Below are positions 8,263 through 16,868 of a stretch of DNA of 64,000 nucleotides, in pieces (the first letter of the stretch is position 1; the number at the start of each line of letters is the position of its first letter). This stretch comes from Cognatitamlana sp035818475 (lineage in GTDB: Bacteria > Bacteroidota > Bacteroidia > Flavobacteriales > Flavobacteriaceae). A program made the position numbers and the translations under genes. The notes beneath the pieces were generated by a model. That model saw nothing but the letters and a program-made list of their open reading frames with translations. It had not been told where the DNA came from and did not search any database. The DNA lies in assembly GCF_035818475.1 (NCBI RefSeq), contig NZ_JAYMGV010000001.1, positions 1,116,001-1,180,000 of the forward strand, written 5' to 3'.

Positions 8263-9507
8263 ATGCAAAAGATAGAATTAATGGCACCTGCAGGAAATTT
8301 TGAATCACTTCAGGCTGCCTTAGATAACGGTGCAGATTCAGTGTATTTTGGAGTAGAACAGTTGAATATGAGAGCCAGGGCATCTATAAACTTTACCTTA
8401 GATGACTTACCGGAAATATCTAAACGCTGTAAGGCTAAAAACGTAAGAAGCTATTTGACTTTAAATACTATTGTTTATGATCATGATTTATCCATAGTAA
8501 AAACCTTGGTTAAAAAAGCAAAGGAAGCTGATATTACGGCAGTAATTGCTATGGATCAGGCGGTTATTGCTATGGCCAGGGAAGCTCAAATGGAGGTGCA
8601 TATTTCAACACAAATCAATATTACAAATATTGAAACAGTGAAGTTTTATGCTATGTTCGCTGATACCATGGTGTTAAGTCGTGAGTTGAGTTTACGCCAG
8701 GTAAAAAAAATTACAGAGCAGATTGAAAAAGAACAAATAAAAGGGCCTTCAGGAAACCTTGTTGAAATAGAGATTTTTGGTCATGGGGCACTTTGTATGG
8801 CTGTTTCGGGGAAATGCTATATGAGTTTGCATTCTCAAAACTCATCAGCAAATAGAGGGGCATGTAAGCAAAACTGCCGAAAAAAATATACGGTTATAGA
8901 TCAGGAAACCGGTTTTGAAATGGAGTTGGATAATGAGTATATAATGTCCCCCAAAGATTTATGTACCATTGATTTTTTAGATGAGGTTGTAGATGCGGGC
9001 ATTAAAGTTCTAAAAATTGAAGGCAGAGGTAGAGCACCGGAATATGTTGCAAAGGTTATAACATGTTATCGGGAGGCTGTTGATAGTATTGAAAATGGTA
9101 CGTATAGTAAAGATGAGGTCATATCCTGGATGCAAACTTTAGAAACTGTTTATAACAGAGGGTTTTGGAGTGGGTATTATTTGGGGCAAAAATTGGGAGA
9201 GTGGAGTAAAGGTTCAGGGTCTCATGCCACACAGAAGAAAGTTTATATAGGTAAAGGCACACATTTCTTTCCAAAAGCTATGGTAGGTGAATTTAAAATT
9301 GAGGCCTATAACATTAATGTTGGCGATACTATTTTGATAACGGGACCAACTACCGGAGCTCAGGAGTTGGTGGTTGAGGAGTTGTTGGTCAATGATCAGA
9401 AGTTAAGCGAAGGAACAAAAGGGGATATGGTAACCATAAAACTACCATTTAGAATTCGTCAATCAGATAAGCTTTACAAAATTGTTGAACATAAAGTAGA
9501 AGCGTAA
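8263..9507 (+). CDS. trhP: U32 family tRNA hydroxylation protein (TrhP/YegQ type)
   Basis: TrhP is needed for the O2-independent, prephenate-dependent route to ho5U34 in tRNA. The 414-residue protein starts with MAPAGNFESLQAALDNGADS, typical of the U32 TIM-barrel. It carries the U32 signature region with conserved cysteines (GALCMAVSGKCYMS, NRGACKQNCRKKY) that could ligate an Fe-S cluster. A small beta-barrel C-terminal domain follows from about residue 330. U32 paralogues also include RlhA (23S rRNA) and UbiU/V. TrhP is preferred here because trhO is directly upstream and quinone genes are absent. The stop overlaps the ferredoxin start by one base. Confidence 0.8.
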   Translation: MQKIELMAPAGNFESLQAALDNGADSVYFGVEQLNMRARASINFTLDDLPEISKRCKAKNVRSYLTLNTIVYDHDLSIVKTLVKKAKEADITAVIAMDQAVIAMAREAQMEVHISTQINITNIETVKFYAMFADTMVLSRELSLRQVKKITEQIEKEQIKGPSGNLVEIEIFGHGALCMAVSGKCYMSLHSQNSSANRGACKQNCRKKYTVIDQETGFEMELDNEYIMSPKDLCTIDFLDEVVDAGIKVLKIEGRGRAPEYVAKVITCYREAVDSIENGTYSKDEVISWMQTLETVYNRGFWSGYYLGQKLGEWSKGSGSHATQKKVYIGKGTHFFPKAMVGEFKIEAYNINVGDTILITGPTTGAQELVVEELLVNDQKLSEGTKGDMVTIKLPFRIRQSDKLYKIVEHKVEA

Positions 9508-9737
9508 TGGTAGTTGTTACATTACAGCGAAATAAGTGTATTGGGTGCAATTACTGTGTGGAATTGGCACCAAGTCAGTTTCAAATGTCTAAAAAAGATG
9601 GTAAATCGGTATTGCTGCATTCCAATGATAAAAAAGGCTTTTTTACTTTAAAATCTAATGACGATTTAATTTTTGATGAATGTGACAATGCTGCAAAAGC
9701 CTGTCCTGTAAAGATTATAACGGTAAAACAGGTTTAA
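9507..9737 (+). CDS. Single-cluster [4Fe-4S] ferredoxin
   Basis: 76 residues. CIGCNYC (C-x2-C-x2-C) near residue 11 and a distal ACP motif (CDNAAKACPVKI) near residue 65 give the four ligands of one [4Fe-4S] cluster, as in the Fer4_13-like single-cluster group. The start overlaps the U32 gene stop (TAATG), so the two are translationally coupled. It could supply electrons to, or help assemble, the U32 protein's Fe-S centre; this is inferred from the coupling only. An intrinsic terminator is not obvious after it. Confidence 0.85.
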   Translation: MVVVTLQRNKCIGCNYCVELAPSQFQMSKKDGKSVLLHSNDKKGFFTLKSNDDLIFDECDNAAKACPVKIITVKQV

Positions 9738-9853
9738 CTAATTAAAATAGTCCTTTTTAAGTCCTGATAATAATCATATATTTACAGATTAGAAAACAGG
9801 TATGAATCTCCATTCGTAATAATCTAATTATTAACGAATTCAATATATAAAAT

Positions 9854-11104
9854 ATGGCTTGCGCAAGTTGCTCAACTAAAGACGGCTCCCCAAAGGGCTG
9901 CAAAAATAATGGTACTTGTGGGACAGATAGTTGCAATAAACTAACGGTGTTTGATTGGTTGGCTAATATGTCTCTTCCAAACGGTGAAAATCCTTTTAAT
10001 TGGGTTGAAGTACGTTATAAAAATGGAAGAAAAGAGTATTACCACAACACAGAAAACCTCACCTTAAGTATAGGAGATATAGTTGCAACACAGGCTAAAG
10101 CAGGGCATGATATAGGTATGGTTACCCTTACGGGGGAATTGGTGCGTGTTCAAATGAAACGTAAAAATATACCTGACTCAATTGACGAATCCTTAAAAGT
10201 TTACAGAAAAGCAAGCCAAAAAGATATTGATGTTTGGCAGACAGCACGTGATAAAGAAGAACCCATGAAGGTTAAAGCACGTCAATTTGCTATTGATTTG
10301 AACTTGCAGATGAAAATTTCTGATATTGAATTTCAAGGTGATGCCAGTAAAGCTACATTTTATTATACAGCAGAAGAACGGGTAGATTTTCGTGAACTGA
10401 TCAAAGTTTTTGCAAGAGAGTTTAGAACCCGAATTGAAATGAGACAAGTTGGGTTTAGACAGGAAGCTGCCAGACTTGGTGGTATTGGATCTTGCGGTCG
10501 GGAATTATGTTGTTCAACCTGGTTAACAGATTTTCGTTCAGTAAGTACTTCGGCAGCACGCTATCAGCAATTATCATTAAACCCACAAAAATTGGCCGGA
10601 CAATGTGGAAAGCTAAAATGTTGTTTAAACTATGAGTTAGATACTTATCTTGATGCCTTAAAAAATTTCCCAAAAACAGATACTAAGCTTTATACAGAAA
10701 AAGGAACAGCAGTTTGCCAAAAAACAGATATTTTTAAAGGACATATGTGGTATGCTTATGAAGGCGAATGGATGAATTGGCATAAAATAACTGCAGACCA
10801 AGCTAATGAAATTATTGAATTAAATAAGCAAAAGAAGAAAATTACCAGTCTGGAGGAATACGCTTTAGACCTGGCAGAAGATACTAAAGCAGAGTTTGAA
10901 AACGTTGTAGGTCAAGATAGTTTAACACGTTTTGATAGTCCAAAACGGAATAAAAAACGTAGAAATAATAAAAGGAAGGGACATCAGGGTAATAAAAATA
11001 CAGCATCAAACAAAAATGCGACACCAAACAAAAATCCAAACCAAAAGAATAAAAACAGAAACAACAGAAGAAAACCTCAAAATAATAAAAATGCTTCAAA
11101 ATAG
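9854..11104 (+). CDS. ricT: PSP1-domain protein RicT (YaaT)
   Basis: RicT is an Fe-S-linked PSP1-domain protein which, in Bacillus, works with RicA and RicF in RNase Y-dependent mRNA processing. The Bacteroidota role is less defined. The 416-residue protein has an N-terminal Cys-rich extension (MACASCSTKD to about residue 27). The PSP1 core contains GSCGRELCCSTWL and AGQCGKLKCCLNYE. The C-terminal tail of about 65 residues is almost only Asn, Lys and Arg, which suggests nucleic-acid contact. The coding end overlaps the gldH start by 14 bases. The ricT-gldH-PBP1A order is familiar in Flavobacteriia. A TATATTTA near-consensus -7 box lies upstream at about 9778. Confidence 0.88.
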   Translation: MACASCSTKDGSPKGCKNNGTCGTDSCNKLTVFDWLANMSLPNGENPFNWVEVRYKNGRKEYYHNTENLTLSIGDIVATQAKAGHDIGMVTLTGELVRVQMKRKNIPDSIDESLKVYRKASQKDIDVWQTARDKEEPMKVKARQFAIDLNLQMKISDIEFQGDASKATFYYTAEERVDFRELIKVFAREFRTRIEMRQVGFRQEAARLGGIGSCGRELCCSTWLTDFRSVSTSAARYQQLSLNPQKLAGQCGKLKCCLNYELDTYLDALKNFPKTDTKLYTEKGTAVCQKTDIFKGHMWYAYEGEWMNWHKITADQANEIIELNKQKKKITSLEEYALDLAEDTKAEFENVVGQDSLTRFDSPKRNKKRRNNKRKGHQGNKNTASNKNATPNKNPNQKNKNRNNRRKPQNNKNASK

Positions 11105-11585
11105 AGTTTTGTTATTTTTTTTAATGAGTTCTTTTGTTTTAGCATCATCCTGTGATTCTAATCGTGTGTTTGATGACTATAAACCTGTATCAAATAAGTG
11201 GCATAAGGATTCAGTAGTTAGTTTTAAAATTAACCCACCAGATTCTATCAATGCCTATAACCTGTTTGTTAATTTAAGAAATACCAATGCTTATAAATAC
11301 AATAATTTATTCCTGATTGTTGAAATGGTTTTCCCTCATGGTAAAACAATAAAAGATACTTTAGAGTATAGAATGGCTGAGCCCAGCGGAAAGCTTTTAG
11401 GAACAGGCTATACTGACGTTAAGGAGAATAAACTATGGTATAAAGAACAGGTGGTTTTTAAAGAAGCAGGAACGTATACGGTTAACATTCAGCACGCCAT
11501 GAGAGAACAAGGTAAGGTTAATGGCGTTATAGAGTTAGAAGGTGTAACAGATGTAGGTTTTAGAATTGAAAATATTAGTAATTAA
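11091..11585 (+). CDS. gldH: Gliding motility lipoprotein GldH
   Basis: GldH is a lipoprotein required for flavobacterial gliding; its precise part in the motor and type IX secretion apparatus is unsettled. A longer open frame starts at 10932, but that part lies inside ricT in another frame. The start at 11091 gives MLQNRVLLFFLMSSFVLASS followed by the lipobox Cys (SSCDSN), so it is the right one. The 164-residue product contains the family's RVFDDYKPV and ADLxxG-like stretches and ends shortly after GFRIENISN. It overlaps ricT by 14 bases and precedes the PBP1A gene by 63. Confidence 0.87.
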   Translation: MLQNRVLLFFLMSSFVLASSCDSNRVFDDYKPVSNKWHKDSVVSFKINPPDSINAYNLFVNLRNTNAYKYNNLFLIVEMVFPHGKTIKDTLEYRMAEPSGKLLGTGYTDVKENKLWYKEQVVFKEAGTYTVNIQHAMREQGKVNGVIELEGVTDVGFRIENISN

Positions 11586-11648
11586 AAAGTTTTATTGAGT
11601 GATTTTGTTAATACGAAATACAATCAAGATATATTAATACACTAGTAC

Positions 11649-13997
11649 ATGGCAAATGCAAAAAAAATAACAAAGGCAGTTCAAGACTTTTCAAAATACA
11701 TTCGTTGGTTTTGGATACTATTTGCAGTTGGAATAGTATCTGTACTGCTATTATTTTTATTAGCTTCATGGGGGGCTTTTGGTGAGATGCCCGATCATAC
11801 GGTTTTAGAAAACCCCAGAACAAATCTGGCTACAGAGATTATTTCTTCCGATGGGCAAACATTAGGAAAGTTTTATTTTAATGATAACCGAACCCCAGTA
11901 AGTTATGATGAATTGCCACAGCATTTAGTTGATGCTTTAGTGGCCACTGAAGATGCACGTTTTCATGATCACTCCGGGATTGATGCTAGGGGAACGGTAA
12001 GAGCTTTTGTTTTTCTTGGAAAAAGGGGAGGAGCCAGTACTATTTCACAACAATTGGCTAGACAATTATTTATCGGAGTAAGAGATAAAGAAAGTACAAC
12101 CAGTGCCATTTTACAAAAGATACAAGAATGGGTTTTATCAATTAGGTTAGAACGTCAATATACTAAAGAAGAGATTATAGCCCAATACTTTAATATATAT
12201 GACTTCCTAAATAATGCTGATGGTATTAGAAGTGCAGCTCGAATTTATTTTGGAAAAGAACCTAAAGATTTATCGTTGAAAGAATCTGCTATGTTAGTGG
12301 GCATGTTTAAAAACTCAGCATTGTATAATCCTTTAAGGAATCCTGTGGGAGTAAAAAACAGAAGGAATGTAGTGTTGGCTCAAATGTATAAATATGAATA
12401 CATTGATGAGACAACAAAAGATTCACTTCAGCAAACAGAGTTAGATATTAAATATACACCAGAATCACACCGTGAAGGGATTGCAACTTATTTTAGAGGA
12501 TATTTAGATGGGTTTATGAAAGATTGGATAAAAGATAACCCAAAACCAGATGGATCTAAATACAATTTATATAATGATGGGTTGAAGATATTTACAACTA
12601 TAGATTCGCGTATGCAAAAGTATGCAGAAGATGCCGTACAACAGCATATGCCCAGGTTACAAGCTGAATTTTTTAATCAAAATACACCAAAACGTAATCC
12701 AACAGCTCCGTTTTTAGATCTTACAAAGGGTGCAATAGATACCTTATTATGGCGTTCAATGCGGCAATCAGAGCGATGGAGGCATATGAAATATGATTTA
12801 AAAAAGCCTAACAAAGAAATAGAAGAATCGTTTTATAAGCCTGTTAAGATGTCTGTTTTTACATGGAAAGATGGTAAGCCTTCAGAAATTGATACCATTT
12901 TAAAGCCTATTGATTCTATGCGTTATTACAAGTCTTTTTTAAGAACCGGAATGATGTCTATGAATCCGCAAACAGGTCATGTAAAAGCCTGGGTAGGAGG
13001 TATGAACTACAGACATTTTCAATATGATATGGTAAAACAGGGAAAGCGACAAATAGGTTCCACATTTAAGCCTTTTGTTTATACCGCTGCTATTGATCAA
13101 TTGCATTATTCGCCTTGTGATGAATTTCCAGATACGCCCTTTTGTATTGAAGCCAATAAGTTTGGAAATCCTGAAGAATGGTGCCCTAAAAACTCCGGTG
13201 GAGAAAATGATTATGGAGGGACTAGAACCTTAAAAAATGCATTAGCAAATTCTGTAAATACGATAACAGCCAGGTTAATAGATAAAGTTGATCCGCAAAC
13301 GGTTGTGGATTTAGCAGAAAAACTGGGGATAGAATCTGATATGTTACCAGTACCATCCATAGCTTTGGGAACACCTGATATTAGTGTGTATGAAATGGTT
13401 GGCGCCTATGCTACATTTGCTAATCAGGGTGTGTATACCAAGCCGGTAATGGTGACTAGAATTGAAGATAAAAATGGAACCTTGTTATATCAATTTAAAC
13501 CGGAAACACGAGATGTTTTAAGTGCCGAAACAGCCTATGTAACGGTTAAGCTTATGGAAGGTGTGACCGAAGGAGGGTCAGGAACCAGATTAAGGCATTC
13601 CTATGCGAAAAACAGAACCGATTATAAAGAAATTATTACAGGTTATCCTTATGAGTTTAAAAACCCAATAGCAGGAAAAACAGGAACCACTCAAAACCAA
13701 AGTGACGGATGGTTTATGGGCATGGTACCAAATTTAGTAACCGGTGTTTGGGTAGGCGGTGAAGAAAGAGCTGTTCATTTTAAAACCATTACCTATGGTC
13801 AGGGTGCATCAATGGCATTGCCTATTTGGGGGTTATATATGAAAAGTTGTTATGCTGATGAAGATTTAAACATCTCTAAGGAAGAGTTTGTTGAGCCCAA
13901 AGAATTGTCCATTAATGTAGATTGTACTAAGGTTATTGATAATACTGCTGATGACAATCCTATTGAGGATGATGTTCCGGACGATTTGGAGTTTTAG
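11649..13997 (+). CDS. mrcA: Class A penicillin-binding protein 1A
   Basis: Bifunctional peptidoglycan synthase anchored in the inner membrane. The 782-residue protein has one membrane helix (about 22-45). The glycosyltransferase GT51 domain shows EDARFHDHSGID and GGASTISQQLARQLF. The transpeptidase domain shows the SxxK motif as GSTFKPF, SVN in ANSVNT, and KTGTTQNQSDGWF. The acidic C-terminus is common in the phylum. It follows gldH closely, and a strong hairpin terminator lies 30 bases after the stop. All catalytic motifs are intact. Confidence 0.96.
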   Translation: MANAKKITKAVQDFSKYIRWFWILFAVGIVSVLLLFLLASWGAFGEMPDHTVLENPRTNLATEIISSDGQTLGKFYFNDNRTPVSYDELPQHLVDALVATEDARFHDHSGIDARGTVRAFVFLGKRGGASTISQQLARQLFIGVRDKESTTSAILQKIQEWVLSIRLERQYTKEEIIAQYFNIYDFLNNADGIRSAARIYFGKEPKDLSLKESAMLVGMFKNSALYNPLRNPVGVKNRRNVVLAQMYKYEYIDETTKDSLQQTELDIKYTPESHREGIATYFRGYLDGFMKDWIKDNPKPDGSKYNLYNDGLKIFTTIDSRMQKYAEDAVQQHMPRLQAEFFNQNTPKRNPTAPFLDLTKGAIDTLLWRSMRQSERWRHMKYDLKKPNKEIEESFYKPVKMSVFTWKDGKPSEIDTILKPIDSMRYYKSFLRTGMMSMNPQTGHVKAWVGGMNYRHFQYDMVKQGKRQIGSTFKPFVYTAAIDQLHYSPCDEFPDTPFCIEANKFGNPEEWCPKNSGGENDYGGTRTLKNALANSVNTITARLIDKVDPQTVVDLAEKLGIESDMLPVPSIALGTPDISVYEMVGAYATFANQGVYTKPVMVTRIEDKNGTLLYQFKPETRDVLSAETAYVTVKLMEGVTEGGSGTRLRHSYAKNRTDYKEIITGYPYEFKNPIAGKTGTTQNQSDGWFMGMVPNLVTGVWVGGEERAVHFKTITYGQGASMALPIWGLYMKSCYADEDLNISKEEFVEPKELSINVDCTKVIDNTADDNPIEDDVPDDLEF

Positions 13998-14028
13998 AGT
14001 ATTAATAATAAGTAAACGTATAAAATAT

Positions 14029-14059
14029 AAAAGCCATTCTATCTTAGAGTGGCTTTTTT
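14029..14059 (+). terminator. Terminator after PBP1A
   Basis: The arms AAAAGCCATTCT / AGAGTGGCTTTT (one G-T pair) with a five-base loop are followed by a T-run. Confidence 0.75.
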
Positions 14060-14062
14060 GTA

Positions 14063-14987
14063 TGTCATTCAGAGCATATTGTCATTCTGAACGCAGTGAA
14101 GAATCTAAAAAGAAACTCACTCACTTTTAATGTGTTATAGTCTTTTAAATTAAGCTTGGCTAGACTGAGATTCTTCGGTCATTCCTCTCTCAGAATGACA
14201 AACTATTTATTTGGAATACTATGTCATTCAGAGCATAGCGAAGAATCTAACATTAGTAGTTTCGATTTAACTTGAGATCTTTGAAGATATTATCAGAATT
14301 AAGATTCGAATGACAAAGTGCTTGTTTGAACTATCCTGTCATTCAGAGTGTAGCGAAGAATCTACTTTCATAGCAAAAAGGTTATTAAGAACAATATGGA
14401 AAATCTTATTACATTTATATCAAATGAAAACTAAAGGCACACATAGTTATTACGTCTACATACTCACCAATAAAAATAAAACCGTGCTTTATGCAGGTGT
14501 AACAAATAATCTCAAAGAGCGTTTATCTTTTCATCAAAATCCTGAACCGTTTTCCAAAGCTTTTACTTGGTTTATTATGAGCATTTTTTTGAAATTGAAG
14601 AGACTATTAAAAGAGAAAAACAAATTAAAGGGTGGAGTAGGAAAAAGAAAGAGAACCTTATTACAAATTTTAACACTTTCTGGTCCTTTTTAAATGATAA
14701 AATATAAAGATTCTTCGGTCGTAACCTCCCTCTGAATGACAATCTTTTGTTTAAGTGTACTATGTATGTCATTCAGAGCATTGCTGAAAACAAAATATAT
14801 TTAGTTTGAAGGTAGCTGGCAAAGCTAGTCGAAGAATTTAAATAAGCAATGCCAATAAAAACAAATTAAAAATAAGTGTTGAAATAGGAAATAGGCATTG
14901 GTCTATGGTTTTAATTCGACTTGAACATTCTTAAATGATATTATCTGAATAAAGATTCTTCAGTCGTAGCCTCCTTCTGAATGACAA
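14063..14987. repeat. Cluster of dispersed GTCATTC...GAAGAATCT repeats
   Basis: About eight copies of a degenerate short element fill the gap between PBP1A and scoA. Forward copies (GTCATTCAGAGC..AGCGAAGAATCT) lie at 14063, 14081-14106, 14222-14247, 14338-14363 and, partly, 14768. Reverse copies (AGATTCTTCGGTC..TCTGAATGACA) lie at 14168-14202, 14708-14742 and 14953-14987, with a worn one at 14302. Forward and reverse copies alternate and could fold into long hairpins. Translated, they give the CHSERSEES-like strings often mistaken for protein. Apart from the GIY-YIG remnant, nothing in 13998-15062 looks coding. Confidence 0.8.
14424..14707 (+). pseudogene. Frameshifted GIY-YIG endonuclease remnant
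   Basis: The frame from ATG 14424 reads a GIY-YIG start: YYVYILTNKNKTVLYAGVTN, then NLKERLSFHQ. Around 14565-14580 homology moves to the next frame, where YYEHFFEIEETIKREKQIKG and WSRKKKENLI continue to a stop at 14705-14707. The junction has lost at least one base and apparently a short segment that intact relatives carry between the FT and YYEHF motifs. Both halves are recognisable, so the damage is recent. It sits inside the dispersed-repeat cluster, which suggests past traffic of small selfish elements here. Confidence 0.8.
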
Positions 14988-15062
14988 ATGTTTTTTATTT
15001 GTCATTAATTTCAACTTATCATTGAATTATTCGTAATTTTATAACGCAAAAACTGAATAATA

Positions 15063-15764
15063 ATGATAAATAAAAAAGTTGCTCATGTTAAAGAAGCACT
15101 CAAAGGTGTTTCTGATAATATGACTTTAATGTTAGGGGGCTTTGGACTAAGCGGAATTCCGGAAAATTCAATTGCAGAGTTAGTTGATCTTGGTGTTTCC
15201 GGGTTGACCTGTATTTCAAACAATGCCGGTGTAGATGATTTTGGATTAGGCTTATTGCTTCAAAAAAAGCAGATCAAAAAAATGGTGTCTTCTTATGTAG
15301 GAGAGAATGATGAATTTGAGCGTCAAATGCTTTCGGGCGAATTGGATGTAGAACTCATCCCTCAAGGCACACTGGCAGAACGCTGTAGAGCGGCACAAGC
15401 AGGATTTCCAGCGGTGTATACCCCGGCGGGTTATGGAACTGAGGTTGCAGAAGGTAAAGAAACCAGAGAATTTGACGGAAAAATGTATGTTCTGGAATAT
15501 GCCTTTAAAGCAGATTTTGCTTTTGTAAAAGCCTGGAAAGGCGATGAAGCCGGAAACCTGATCTTCAAAGGAACTGCCAGAAATTTTAACCCCAATATGT
15601 GTGGTGCTGCAAAAATAACAGTTGCCGAAGTGGAAGAGTTGGTTCCTCTTGGAACATTAGATCCCAACCAAATTCACATTCCCGGAATTTTTGTACAGCG
15701 TATTTTTCAGGGAGAAGTGTACGAAAAACGTATTGAACAACGTACGGTGAGATCAAAAAGTTAA
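15063..15764 (+). CDS. scoA: Succinyl-CoA:3-ketoacid CoA transferase, subunit A
   Basis: Alpha subunit of the CoA transferase that moves CoA from succinyl-CoA to acetoacetate in ketone-body or branched-chain breakdown. The 233-residue protein has the CoA-binding signature GGFGLSGIPENSI near residue 20, followed by SNNAGVDDFGLG. Its length and order relative to subunit B are standard. The two cistrons are separated by 74 bases without a terminator, so they form an operon. A weak promoter candidate (TAATTTTA) lies about 25 bases upstream. Confidence 0.94.
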   Translation: MINKKVAHVKEALKGVSDNMTLMLGGFGLSGIPENSIAELVDLGVSGLTCISNNAGVDDFGLGLLLQKKQIKKMVSSYVGENDEFERQMLSGELDVELIPQGTLAERCRAAQAGFPAVYTPAGYGTEVAEGKETREFDGKMYVLEYAFKADFAFVKAWKGDEAGNLIFKGTARNFNPNMCGAAKITVAEVEELVPLGTLDPNQIHIPGIFVQRIFQGEVYEKRIEQRTVRSKS

Positions 15765-15838
15765 AAATTAAAAGTATTTAAAGTGTGCTTAAGTTTAACT
15801 TCAAATACTTTTGGCACTTCTAACTTAAAACTTATAAT

Positions 15839-16492
15839 ATGTTAGATAAAAACGGAATAGCACAACGAATAGCAAAAGAAGTACAAGATGGCTATTATGT
15901 CAACCTGGGAATAGGGATACCAACTTTAGTGGCCAACTACGTGAGGCATGATATAGAAGTGGAATTTCAAAGTGAGAATGGGGTATTAGGGATGGGGCCT
16001 TTCCCTTTTGAAGGCGAAGAGGATGCTGATATTATTAATGCTGGAAAACAAACTATTACAACATTACCGGGAGCTAGTTTTTTTGATTCGGCTATGAGTT
16101 TTTCAATGATAAGAGGGCAGCATGTAGACCTAACCATTTTAGGAGCTATGGAAGTTGCTGAAAATGGCGATATATCTAATTGGAAAATACCAGGCCGTAT
16201 GGTAAAAGGTATGGGGGGAGCAATGGATTTAGTAGCCAGTGCTGAAAATATTATTGTAGCTATGATGCACACAAACAAAAGGGGCGCATCCAAGCTTCTT
16301 AAGGCATGTACTTTACCTTTAACGGGGGTAGGATGCGTTAAAAAAATTGTAACCAATCTTGCGGTTATTGAAGTTACTGATAAAGGATTTAAGCTATTGG
16401 AACGGGCTCCCGGAGTTTCAGTTGAGGACATAAAAAATGCTACTGAAGGGGCCTTAATTGTTGAAGGAGATATCCCGGAAATGAATCTGTAA
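15839..16492 (+). CDS. scoB: Succinyl-CoA:3-ketoacid CoA transferase, subunit B
   Basis: Beta subunit, carrying the catalytic glutamate that forms the enzyme-CoA thioester. In this 217-residue protein the active-site motif is SENGVLGMGPFP near residue 42, with GIGIPTLVANYV before it and the glycine-rich KGMGGAMDLV near 122. It is co-transcribed with subunit A and followed by a strong terminator. Both subunits appear intact, so the enzyme should be functional. Confidence 0.94.
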   Translation: MLDKNGIAQRIAKEVQDGYYVNLGIGIPTLVANYVRHDIEVEFQSENGVLGMGPFPFEGEEDADIINAGKQTITTLPGASFFDSAMSFSMIRGQHVDLTILGAMEVAENGDISNWKIPGRMVKGMGGAMDLVASAENIIVAMMHTNKRGASKLLKACTLPLTGVGCVKKIVTNLAVIEVTDKGFKLLERAPGVSVEDIKNATEGALIVEGDIPEMNL

Positions 16493-16523
16493 AAACCGAG
16501 GTCTATAACTTGATCGATAAAGT

Positions 16524-16566
16524 ATCGATGAAATGTTAAATAAAAATGCATTTCATCGATTTTTTA
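16524..16566 (+). terminator. scoAB terminator
   Basis: The perfect 12-bp arms ATCGATGAAATG / CATTTCATCGAT are followed by six Ts. Confidence 0.8.
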
Positions 16567-16591
16567 TGTTTTTAAACGAATATTCGAAAAA

Positions 16592-16599
16592 TATATTTG
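16592..16599 (+). promoter_or_regulatory. -7 box before a 42-codon ORF
   Basis: TATATTTG is an exact TAnnTTTG match, with a T-rich -33 region, between the scoAB terminator and the small ORF at 16669. Confidence 0.45.
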
Positions 16600-16668
16600 A
16601 TATTAGCAGTCCCCAAAAAAACCAAATTAATATATAGATTCCCCAAATCTATCATAAATTTTAAAACT

Positions 16669-16797
16669 ATGAATATTGCAACAAATCTACCTGAACGACC
16701 TACTGATGATGAAAGCAAATTCAAAGAAACTTTAAAAGAAAATTTGCAGTTTTTAAGAAGTTTGTTTTATTTAACAAAAAAGGTTTTCATGCTTTAG
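16669..16797 (+). CDS. Small hypothetical protein (42 aa)
   Basis: A 42-codon ORF with a hydrophilic first half (MNIATNLPERPTDDESKFKE) and a helix-forming second half (NLQFLRSLFYLTKKVFML). No family was recognised. Support for a real gene is positional: a consensus -7 box lies about 70 bases upstream, a 15-bp-stem terminator follows within 30 bases, and the preceding operon is closed by its own terminator. It could also be a non-coding RNA of about 250 nt that happens to hold this ORF. Confidence 0.4.
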   Translation: MNIATNLPERPTDDESKFKETLKENLQFLRSLFYLTKKVFML

Positions 16798-16826
16798 CCT
16801 AATACTAAGTGCATGATTAAATAATT

Positions 16827-16868
16827 AACGTCGTTTAGAACAATAAGTTTTAAATGACGTTTTTTTTA
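16827..16868 (+). terminator. Terminator after the 42-aa ORF
   Basis: The 15-base arms AACGTCGTTTAGAAC / GTTTTAAATGACGTT pair with two G-T wobbles over a five-base loop and are followed by eight Ts. It overlaps the end of the convergent ABC gene. Confidence 0.7.

Noticed and set aside
14081..14130. CHSERSEES-type peptide strings
   Set aside because: They are translations of the dispersed GTCATTCTGA..GAAGAATCT repeat, not protein.
15967..16551. 194-codon minus-strand ORF over scoB
   Set aside because: Antisense shadow of a clear CoA transferase subunit; no motif.
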